Below, in pieces: positions 24,516 through 34,541 of a DNA stretch of 64,000 nt; position 1 is the first letter of the stretch, and every line of letters starts with the position of its first letter. This stretch comes from Bisporella sp. PMI_857. Its lineage: Eukaryota > Ascomycota > Leotiomycetes > Helotiales > Helotiaceae. Location: NCBI GenBank assembly GCA_021307315.1, contig JAJSPD010000017.1, positions 1 to 64,000 of the forward strand, given 5' to 3'. Below the pieces are notes generated by a model. It ran no database searches. It was not told the origin of the DNA and saw nothing but the letters and a program-made list of their open reading frames with translations. A program made the position numbers and the translations under genes.

Positions 24516-26712
24516 GGTGCGGTGGCACCTGGCGGTAAATTATTACGCAGAGACGGTTGCTGGGGACTGTCATGTTGGTGCGAGGATGTGGCGTTCTATT
24601 TTGGGGCTTTTTTTGGTGCGAAGGGGGGAGGTTGGGTAAATCGGTGGTGGTGGTAACGATGACGGTAGGTATGCTGGTTCTTATGAGGATATATATGGTA
24701 AACCCGTCGCTTAGCCCTTTGTTATCTCTGTCTATCTATTTATATCATGATGATCTATCTAATGCACGAACTTTTTTACCCGAATGCCAAATAATGATGA
24801 TGAATGCCTTTGCAAAGCGCCTTTTTCTCTTTGGAGTTTCTGCCACTCTTGATACGTTGGTATGCTACGGTTCCACTTGCCTACTTTGTCAACCTTCATG
24901 AATCGCCATGCGGTCTAGGCAACTGCTATGATTGTGATGACCTCGGCGAACGCGTGATCAACTTTGTTTTATGTAAATGAAGGTATTTGGATTGTTCTCT
25001 ACTCCTCCTTGAATATGTGAGGCTTTGGCGTGAGGGCATAGCGTCAATCTATTCAAGCGACTTCCTTTCTGGTTATCTCTGAAGGCGTTGGCGGATAAAC
25101 TGGGCGAAATTGCTCGAGATTTTAGGTTGAGGTATTTTGGTCCACCTCCCTCCCACTTTTGCGAAAGCGATGCTTCGTCGCGTGGGGTTTGTACGCTAGT
25201 CTCGGAGCTTAAAAACGATTGAGAATCCATTTGCACCTGTACGGATTTTCATGCAGCCAAGTAATGCCTCTGCTATAAATCGAAGCTGGAGTGCCCGGCG
25301 CTCAAATTAGGGAATGCTCTGAGGTCTTAAGGTTGCGCGGGAATGTATAGTAACAAGGGTGGGGCCATCTTTACCCTTAAAAATAAAGTCAATTCAGGAT
25401 TGTCGACCATCGAGAGATCTTTGTGCCACATCTCGTTCCACCTTTTGGCTGGGACTTAAGGCTTATATCGCAATAAGTGCAGAACGAGCGACGAAGAACC
25501 ACCGTGAGACCCCAACAAATGAATTGAACTATCTTCGCGTGTACGCTGGCGGCGGCGGTAATAGGGGTTGTAACCAATTCACTAATGATCGGAAGTATGA
25601 TGAAACCGTAGATGGGAGACAGCGTTACATCGACGGTATACACTGCCGGTCTGCAAGTAATTGGATAGGCTTTCATCACGGAACTGAGAAACTGAAATCA
25701 AGGACATGGGAAAGAGAATTGATCAATCAAGCTGCGATCAGGACAGTCGGCCAACTCCAGAACATTCATTACGAATGACATCGTTAATTTGCTGACCTTC
25801 TCCAGAGAAGCAAACAAGGATAAGCGGAAGTGAAGTGGTTCCGAAATAACATGGGCATTCCGGGCACGAAAAGCAAATAGTACAGCAAACAAAGGCCACT
25901 CGATAAAGGGCAAGATGACTGATGTATACTGGAAATCGAGTACCTTGACTGCTAGACCCTACCCGCCATTATCTCCCCTTAAGGCATAGACAAAACAGAA
26001 GGCACACAAAGAATAGGAGCATATTTGGACAACAGAGACTAGAGGAAAAGCCAAATATTGGCAGACCCCTAGGCCCATGCACAAAGTCTACTACTTAGAT
26101 AAGGAAAGCGGTAAAAGATGTAGCCCTATACAGATTCAAAGGCTTCGTTTGGTCAGAATTGAGTGCCAGGAATAAGCAATCTCTGATTCAAATCTGGTAA
26201 GGGCATAGCGCAATGCGTCAATAGTGTCTCAGACCATCTCATTTTATCTACATGCTGAATTGAAGACTAGACGAATGAGGTAAGATACCCTAGAGCTGTT
26301 CTCGCTATGTCCGTATTGCGCTTGAGTTTTAGGTCTGTACAGATTATAGGTGAGGGTAAAAAGTGGATATTAGCCATTTTATCCCCTGTTAACTAGTCTC
26401 AAATAGGCACAGTAGCCGAAGTCGTTATGTGTGACAACCGTGACAATACTGCTACTACTAAGTCGTAGATTGTAGCTAGTCGACCTTTTCTTTACTAGCT
26501 AGCTATTCACTTATGAGAGAGGCACTTTTAGCATTTTGCTATGTCTTGAATACGTCATGCCTTTCCTTTGACCTTACTATTAAAGTGAACAACTCGGTTT
26601 TTAATGTTTACAAAACAATCTTTACAATAGTTTGTTCGTTGAAGTTCCTATGCATAAATTTCTTCATGTATCTTTTCTTGTGCAGGATCGATAAATGTAA
26701 CTAAACACGCAT
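24516..26712. other. Gene-poor region
   Basis: Overlapping frames on both strands at 25359-25778 have no recognisable domain; the minus frame there is a 96-aa hydrophobic peptide with an ATG. The rest shows neither genes nor element ends. The last few hundred bases would carry the 3' UTR of the first GTPase gene. Confidence 0.4.
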
Positions 26713-28282
26713 CTAATCTATACTCGCTCCCGCCGCTCCTTGCCCTCCCCAAAGAAGGGTGTCCCACATAGAAGGCTGATCCTTATCGTCAGTTTTTGGT
26801 TTACGCGAGAACTGAAGTTTCGCGGCATAGCCAAACCCCACTCCTATGCCTGCCCCTGTTAGGGGAGCCAGGCCGGTCACAGCACCAGCAACGGCAAGCC
26901 CAACTCCACCTAGTACTCCTAGGAACGGCATCAAGTTCCGCTTCATGACTTCTCTTTTCCTTAGATTCTCGACAATTTTTGCAGCCTCTACCCGCTCTTC
27001 CTCGTTGTCGAACTGCAGCTCGTTGAATTGCTCGTCAAATTCTAATTCCTCTTCCTCAATCCGCCGACGTTCGGCATCTATGCTTTGTCTTTTACGACGG
27101 CCAATCTGTTCCTCTCGGTCAAGGTTCGCCCGCCTAAGTTGCCAATCTCGGCGCTCTTCCTCAATCAAGGATTCGTTGCCCTGCATATCAGCTTCTAAGC
27201 GTCGGTATTTATGCTGACCCTCCTCAAGTTGGCCAGCTAATTGCCGTTGTTCGGCGCCCAGCTTCGAAAGTACCTGGCCATACGCCTCCTCTCTCTCAGC
27301 GAATAGGTTTTGGATCGATACTTGTAGCGCTCTCTGGGCGGATTGCATACCGTAGATTTCGTTTCGCAGCTCTGATAAGCTGTTTTTGGTGTCCGGATCG
27401 TCGGATCCCCCGCGCTCAAGCGACCGAAGTTCTGCTCTGTATTTTCCTTCATTTGTCTTGTACTTAGTCAATAGTTCTTGTCCAGCTATGGTCTCTGCTA
27501 AGGCTTTTTCTTCATCAACAATCTCTCTCTGAATTTGTTGTACCACATAACCGTCTCTGTCATTTAGGGCAATAAGCTCGCTAATGATCGAGACCGCAGT
27601 CGAATAATCTCCTTGCCACCGTCTTGTCCGGCTGCCTTGCTGGCAAAGCCTTCCCCAGAACTCCATAGTGGACCCCAAACGCATTTCTCGCATTGCTGCT
27701 TCGCGATGATCTAGTTTCCGGGTAGCCACTAAATCCCGCATCGTAGTCACCAAGAATACCCGAGCCGCTGCTTTGGGGCCGCAAATTTTCTCTAAGAGGG
27801 TAAAGTTCTTCATTGCCGAGCCTGAGACCCTGTTATCTGAAATACGATGGAGGTATAGGATGCCAGCTAGCTTCATTCCATGGCGATATATCTGTGACAG
27901 TATGAAGGCAATCTCTTTCAAGATCTCAAGATCGGAGCGCCAAGTGTCGTTAAACCCAGGAGTGTCTACCAAATAGACTTGCCTATTGTTAAGCGCCATG
28001 CTGTAGATTCCTACCCCTTTCGTATCTATCGGCTTTTAGTAGGTGAAATTGGTGCCAGATAGACGAAAAATACTAACAAGATGTCAAGTCGTGGCCGATT
28101 CCCGCCTCCTCTCCAGTAAGTTGTGATATGAATGTACTTTTCCCCACCCCAGTAACACCCATAACAAGGATCACCGCATCGCCGGTGTTTGGCCGTCGCC
28201 TAGAAGTTGTCAGTAATTCAGGTTCGAAACCATGGTTTTGCTAAATCACCTACTGAATAATCTGTGTTTGTGTGTGGTTCAT
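26713..28282 (-). CDS. AIG1/IMAP-like P-loop GTPase 1 with coiled coil and hydrophobic C-terminus
   Basis: Three exons (28282-28254, 28199-28078, 28025-26713) give 487 aa; both introns (54 and 52 nt) have good borders and one contains TACTAA. The G1 motif GVTGVGKST is at about 24-32 and the G3 motif DTPGFND at 71-77. In the G4 position there is TTMRD. Residues about 195-410 are a Glu/Arg/Gln-rich coiled coil beginning after AETIAGQEL. Residues about 420-465 form a glycine-rich hydrophobic stretch (GVLGGVGLAVAGAVTGLAP) that could be a membrane anchor. The family belongs to the TRAFAC septin-like GTPases, related to plant AIG1 and animal GIMAP immune GTPases. Their role in fungi is not established. 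It is transcribed divergently from GTPase 2, 585 bp away. Confidence 0.88.
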
Positions 28283-28867
28283 TTTAGTTTAATTGATACT
28301 CATAAAATTTTCGCTTAGCTCCACGTCAAGGGGTGGGTGAGCTCTAACGTCTGCAACTCCGTTGATTTTATGTCCCAGATCCGTGGATTCAGGGTTGGGG
28401 GCGAAATGGGTGAAAAAATAGAATTGGCATGGCTGCTACCGTGGCTGGATTATCTAACAAGTATGAATATATCCCTGATTCGCTGCGCTTAACTCTCTAG
28501 TCCCCTTAGTCTCAGGTTGTTGCATGTTGCGCCGCATCCAGGATGGTATGCAGGTACATGGCGTGAATGAAACTAGTGGGCCATGGAGCCGTCATTTTAG
28601 AGAACGAGAAGATACAATTTTAGCATCTTGCCGCCAGCCTTGTCTCTTGTACTACGTAGTACAGTTTGATGTAGCCGCAGCATGCAAGCTGTTCCCTCCC
28701 CCTTCCTCCCCAAAGTTGTTAATAAAGACATTTGATTTCGCTCTGTCATTTCTTAACATAGAAGCTTGAAAGGTCAGCCAATTGATTCAGTTCGATAAAC
28801 AATTAAATCTCAACTTCCAACAGCTCAGTTCAAGACAACAGCCATCAACTCTTGCTAAGATTCAAAC
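28283..28867. promoter_or_regulatory. Shared divergent promoter region of GTPases 1 and 2
   Basis: The 585-bp gap separates the start codons of two head-to-head GTPase genes, so both promoters should lie here. No specific site was identified. Confidence 0.5.
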
Positions 28868-30442
28868 ATGTTCGTGAATCCCCCAACATCGGCAGAGGGA
28901 TACCAGGAGGCTTCTCAAGCTCCATTTGTGCCCAAATCCTCAGACGTTTTCATCGCCCTTATGGGGATGACGGGTGCTGGTAAGAGCACCTTTATTTCAC
29001 ACTGCACCGATGAGGAAGTCTACATTAGTGAACCTGGCGCTCTTGAGTCCTGTAAGTGTAATAGAGTTATTTAACTTACCCAAGTTTTAGGCACTAATAC
29101 TGTAATAGGTACTCAAGAAGTCCGAGTCCACAAATGCAGTCATTTTAGTCCGTTTGGCACTGTCTACTTGGTGGATACGCCCGGTTTTGATGATACCAAC
29201 CGCAAGGATACTGACATCCTCAAAGAAATTGCCTGCTGGCTGATAGAGACATATCAGCAAAAGATTAAGCTCCGGGGCATCTTATATCTCCATCGTATTT
29301 CTGATAACCGGATGGGCGGATGTGCCCACAAGAACTTAGTCATGTTCAAGCGCCTCTGCGGTCCTGACGGGATCAGAAACGTCGTATTTGTCACAACTTT
29401 CTGGGAGAAAGTTGACCACGCAGAAGGCGAACGTCGGGAGAGAACTTTACAAACTACCAACGATTTCTGGGGGTTTTTTATGGAGAAAGGGGCAGCTGTC
29501 AGTCGGCACTAGAATAATCGTGAGTCTGCGTTATCTATTATAAAGCAGTTCGTTCCCGGTTGGGCAGAACAGCCCCCAGAAGAAGTAAAACTTGCCATCC
29601 AAACCGAAATGGTTGATTCTGGGAAAGATCTGGATCAAACAGCGGCTGGCCAGGAACTGCAGAGCGAGTTCAATAAAGAACGCGAGAAGATGCAGCTAGA
29701 AATGAGAGAGAGAGAGAAAGAAATGAGAGACGCCTTAGCAACACGTGACAAGGAAATATTCGAATTCCTTCGTCAGGAACAGGAGAAGCAAAAAATGGAG
29801 CTGAAGCGCAGAGACAGAGAGATGAAGAGCCTTAAAGTCAGCATGGAGAAAATGCACGAGGAGAAGATCCAGCGACTAGAGGCTCGAATTCAACAGCAGC
29901 AACAGGAGCACATGGAGTACCGACAGGGCTGGGATCGTATAAATAAGGAATATCTCGAGCAGATGGATCGTATGCGAACCGAGCAAGCCACGGATAGGAG
30001 TCGGTATGAAAACTTGATGGATAACCTGCATCAGCAGATCAACGACCTAAAGTGGCGAACACCCAAACATGCTAATGTTCAAAGTTCCGCCCCTGCTTCT
30101 GCCCCCCAACCAGAAAAGCCTTGTGATGCTTGCAAGAATGGTTATGATCCTTGGCTCACTTGTCTGACCTGTGGGGAGGCCTTTGTCAACAGAAACTTAC
30201 TCTTTCAACATATTGAAGCATTTCAACATGGCCGAGACCTTGGAACCCACGAACCCGAGTCTTATACAAGACCATACAGGCGAAAAATTGACCCATATTT
30301 GACTTGTTTGACATGTGAGAAAATATTTAGTTGTAGAGACGATCTTTTCAATCATATTGAGAAGTTTCAGCATGCTCGAGACCTTAAAACACATAAGCCC
30401 GAGTCCTATAGGCGACCTATTTTCTATTCCAGCGGTCGTTAA
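28868..30442 (+). pseudogene. AIG1-like GTPase 2 with C2H2 fingers, interrupted by an in-frame TAG
   Basis: Exon 1 is 28868-29051 and exon 2 starts at 29109 (57-nt intron). The G1 motif GMTGAGKST and G3 DTPGFDDT are intact; the G4 position reads TTFWE instead of TTMWD. At 29510-29512 a TAG follows GAAVSRH, exactly where the paralogue at 34.5 kb continues RHDN. The same frame then stays open to 30442. It encodes the family motif DLDQTAAGQELQSE, a long coiled coil, and two ~45-residue tandem units each with a C2H2 finger (C-x2-C-x12-H-x5-H; LTCLTCGEAF and LTCLTCEKIF). No plausible intron removes the stop. Either this is a recent pseudogene, or a truncated GTPase of about 196 aa is made, or the stop is read through. 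Confidence 0.8.
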
Positions 30443-30909
30443 CTGTTAATATTTGGGATGGATTTGAGGCAAATTTAGTTGATGCTTAATATAATAGTTT
30501 TAGATAGCTATATATATATATAAAATAAAACTAATAATATGTGTTAAAGTGAAAATATTTAACATTACGAACACATATGCCCACCTAGCATACAATTTGT
30601 TCATATCAGGAGCATTTGGAAGCTCCTAGCCATTAGGCCGCTGGTGCCTGGGCCTAAATACTAAGCGGTAATTGGATGCTGCTTATGTAAAATAATTTAA
30701 GGGCTAAAGTTAAAGTTTTTAAATACTAGCTCCTAAATACTATTTTAAGGCGACCGCCCCTTCAGTCGGTAGATAAAGTTTGCTAGTAATAAAAGCTAAA
30801 AAACTACTTTTTAACACAGTCTGCGGACAAAGATAAGATATAAAATAGTAATTTGTGTATAGCAGTTTAACACTAGTTTCGCTCTTGAGCGTCGGATGCC
30901 AGTACTAAT
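30443..30909. other. AT-rich intergenic DNA
   Basis: It contains a TA microsatellite near 30510 and no gene. Confidence 0.45.
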
Positions 30910-31225
30910 TGTCACGAATCCAGATCAGACGCCTGATATAGGCTAGTTGATGGGTTCTATTACGAGGGTTCTAAACCAAAGAGAGAAGGTTGAGCCCGAG
31001 GGGTTCGTCAGCTAGGCAAGGGTTCATCCAGTGACAGCCGTGACAGTGCTGACATTTGTTTTTCTACGCTGCAAATAAAGGCGGAAACCTTTACGTGATC
31101 AAGTTTGCACTGAGCATACTTTTGCTTTATTTCACGCTTAATCGAGCACTCGCATTACTTTATGTGTAGTTCTTAGCTCGAATTTAAATACTATATGTTA
31201 TTGTGGGATCACTCTACCCGTGACA
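30910..31225. mobile_element. Possible solo LTR
   Basis: The segment begins TGTCACG and ends CGTGACA, the TG...CA inverted ends typical of fungal LTRs, and is 316 bp long. The flanking 5-bp sequences (CTAAT and ACACC) do not match, and there is no second LTR or internal coding sequence in the window. This remains a tentative call. Confidence 0.35.
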
Positions 31226-32141
31226 ACACCACGTAATAACTACGTAGTTGCCTGTTGGGTTGAATGTGATTGATTGATTCTAAGCTACGTGTCGCGAAGA
31301 GGTTGTAGGTCCCGAGAGCACCCACAACTCTTCACTTGACTAGTTACATACGTTCCAACAGTTATTAACTATGATAGAAAGAAAAGAAAATTCGAGAACG
31401 CATGCGAATTTTATTTAGTGTGTCCGATACATTAGGCGGATAATGAACACTATGTTAATGAACACTATGTTAATGGCCACCGGCTAAATTTCATTGGAAA
31501 TGAGACTCTTGTTCTAGAGGAAACGCATGAAACGGCATCATATGCCATTACCGGGCGATTTGCATTAAAAAGGGACGGGTTGCTAAGCGAAGCGAAGCTG
31601 GTGTGACACAAATACGAAGTAAATAGTTGCATTGAGCTAGAAAAAAGTTGTACACGCCTTCTCCTAGACTATCATAATTGTGCAATTGAGAATAAGGAGC
31701 CTTTTGGTGCTCCTTGGCAGCAGTATTACAAAACTGCATTGACTACAGCTTTCATTGTCTAGAATTATATTCAACTATCTTGGAGCAGGGAAGTGAAGGC
31801 AGACCCTAGTGCTTATCCATAAAATGATACCTGCATACAACGCAACTTTGGAACCCTTCCGTGTGGTGATCTGGGTAATCCTAGTTTAGCGTACACAGTC
31901 CACAGCCGTCTTTCTCTACTCTGCATGACGATTGTGCCACATGCTTTGCGAAGTGGAAGAGGTATCACCAAGGCTTTACTTCATGGAGATCTTGCTATAG
32001 TCCAATGATATTGTGCTTTCTGGAACAAGCATTAGTCTGGGCCTTTAGTGCCGACTCCTTTTTTTCTATCCATGCGCCTCGAGCAACGTTTTTACTACAT
32101 CAGCACGCAAGCTCCTGCAAAACCTATAAATTAGACATGCA
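31226..32141. other. Intergenic
   Basis: A direct duplication of AATGAACACTATGTT occurs near 31443-31475. No gene is recognised. The right end holds the 3' UTR or a possible terminal exon of GTPase 3: a GTAAGT donor at 32212 and an acceptor near 32124 would replace its last 23 residues with about 9. Confidence 0.4.
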
Positions 32142-33581
32142 TCAGTATCTGCACTTCCCACGGATGAAGTAGAATGAAGTAAGAGGTTTCCCAGGATCAA
32201 GAGTTAACTTACTTGCTGCAATAAGGCCAGATGTTATGCCAGCAGCGAGGCCATTGGCTGTGCCATTAACCATATTACTTGGCTGCCTACGGAATCTTCT
32301 ATATGCACTTTTAACATCAATCAATTCCTTTCGGGCGTTGCTGACCACATTTTCATGTTCGACGACTTCTTGTATCACATGCTGCTTTTGGGAAGACTTC
32401 CGTCGAGCCACGTCGTTGCGGATCTCTTCAAGGGACATCTCCATTTCAATAAGCTCCTCTTCCTTTGCGGCGAGCTGGTCTCGGAATCTCCTGTCCATTT
32501 CTTCAATATTCTTATTCCAAAGTCTCTCCTCCTCTGCGTGCATATCTTGCATTGTCATCTCTAACTCTTGTTTTTGCCTTTGGGCGTTTTTCAGCTCTTT
32601 CTTGACATCCTTCTTAAGTTGCTGTAGCTCTGCCGAGTGTATGGCGTCTATGTTAGCCAATTGACTCTTCATCTCGCGCTCCAATTCCCGCAAGTGAAGT
32701 TCATGAGCTCTCTGGGCTTTGTATAAATCGCCAGCCATGGTGATACCCGCTGCAGTTTCTCCAAGACTCTTTCCTTCTTGTATTATCTCTCGCTGAAGCC
32801 GGAGTACATCTGGAGGATGTAAGTTTGACTGACGAACGAGATGGGCAACGATTCTCCGTGCCGAAGCCGCCTCATCGAAATAATCTCCACTGCCTTTTTC
32901 GTTGTGGCGGAAAAGGGTGGCCCCTTGAGCGGTTAACGTTCCAAAAAACCTGCTGTCTGCCAAAAGCTCAGTCTCTCGATCTTCTAAGTTTGCTCTCTCG
33001 ACAATACTAGACCCTTTGGGCCACATGGTTGTTGCAATGACGAGATTCTCGTAGGATGTGAAACCGCATACGGATTTCATTAGCTCAATATTGCGCAAGC
33101 TTGACCCGGACATACGATTGTCAGCTATAGAATGAAGCATGATCAATCCATGAATGCGGATACCATTTGCAAAAGAGGCGCCAAGATAGGCAGCTAGAGT
33201 CTTTAAGGTATCGATGTCCGAACGATTCGTATCATTGAAGCCCGGAGTGTCGATGAAGTAAATCCGCCGACCATTCAATGTGAAGTCGAAAACATCAATT
33301 GAGCTAGTGCCTAGACTAACATCAGTAATGGCGGGAGCGATTCATATGTTGGGGCATATACATGAGAACAACCCCTGACCAGCAGTAACATCTTTGCCAG
33401 TGCATCGAGAGATAAAAGTACTCTTGCCCGACCCAGTCATGCCCATCACAAGAAAGAACCTATCCTCAGGCTGGGAATGGGTGACACCGGCAAAAGCCGA
33501 GAAACGTCGGATTTGATCAATAAATTGTTCAGATTGAGTATCCATATGTGACGAAGTACAGATAGCAGGGTGTGAGAACAT
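32142..33581 (-). CDS. AIG1-like GTPase 3 with long coiled coil
   Basis: Two exons (33581-33362 and 33310-32142; 51-nt intron) encode 462 aa. The G1 motif GMTGSGKST is at about 47-55 and G3 DTPGFND follows shortly after the intron. The G4 position reads TTMWPKG, lacking the Asp that normally reads guanine. After SLGETAAGITM a coiled coil of about 170 residues follows. The tail has a small-residue stretch (NGLAAGITSGLIAASK) reminiscent of the hydrophobic tail of GTPase 1. It lies tail-to-tail with GTPase 2 and head-to-head with GTPase 4, separated from the latter by about 960 bp. Nucleotide specificity may differ from the other members. Confidence 0.85.
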
Positions 33582-34541
33582 GACAGAAGAAGCTACGCAG
33601 AAGTGATGCTTATTCTAACTAGTCTGCACAGGCTAATTGTCTTTGCGGTTTCTGAACTGAGCTCACGCAACCAATGGCAGAGAAGGCCAAAGAGGTGAAT
33701 TTCTGATCTACTGGTGAAGAGTAATGTAGGCGGGTGAAACGCTTCGAACGGTGAACTGTGTTGTCCGATATGCCTAATGACTCAGATACTGCAAGGCGTC
33801 TCTTCTTGCCAATCGACAACAATTTTGGATCGTACACTGTTTCTGTATGCAGGGAGCAGCATAATACAACCCCAGTCGAGACAAGACATTCCTTTACGGA
33901 GATAGTCAGCAGACCAGGAAATGCCTATTGCGCGCCTCACTCTATTAAGCGGCCCAGCAAGTTTTGATTAAGAGGTTAGTGCGCAAGCGAAGGCACTAGG
34001 CAAGGCATGGTAATTATTAAACGGGACCCCACCCAAACTGCCTCGGATAATTTTTTAGAAACTGTATTTGCTTATTAGATACTAGTGGATAGATCCTGTT
34101 CTTTTCTTAGATATATATTCTCAATACAACGATGTTGAGCTGCTCAAACAGAGTATGACTATGTTTATGAGCGTTTCAAACTTTTAGTTTCCGGCCGCAG
34201 AAAAAGCCGCTCCCAAGCGCCAGGATGGTTATGTATGCAGTTACATACACCATTGAGCGTCTGATTGAGTGCCACACTTAGGATGGCGCTTGCTTACCAT
34301 GCTTACATGAGTTTGTAGCGTTAGAACGAATCATCTTGTTCGCTCACACACCGGGGCTGATAGCTGAAATCGCTCTGCCCCCACCTGTGCCTATGTAAGC
34401 ACAAAAGTAACTTCCAAATCTGAGCCTCAGCGAGGCTGAGAGGCCGCAAAAGCAAAAGGGTTTCCAGAACTCAAAATTTACTTTCTCCTGGCACGCTGCC
34501 TCCTACAAATCATCTTGCCATTGAGGCGAGCGTATCATCAC
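33582..34541. promoter_or_regulatory. Divergent promoter region of GTPases 3 and 4
   Basis: The interval separates head-to-head genes and should contain both promoters. Short frames inside it have no recognisable content. Confidence 0.4.

Noticed and set aside
25389..25679. 96-codon hydrophobic minus-strand ORF with ATG
   Set aside because: It overlaps an equally long plus-strand frame, and neither has a recognisable domain or splice context.
26846..27217. 123-codon Ser-rich plus-strand ORF
   Set aside because: It is the antisense of the GTPase 1 coiled coil, which has intact GTPase motifs in frame.
32236..32664. 142-codon Ser/Cys-rich plus-strand ORF
   Set aside because: It is the antisense of the GTPase 3 coiled coil.
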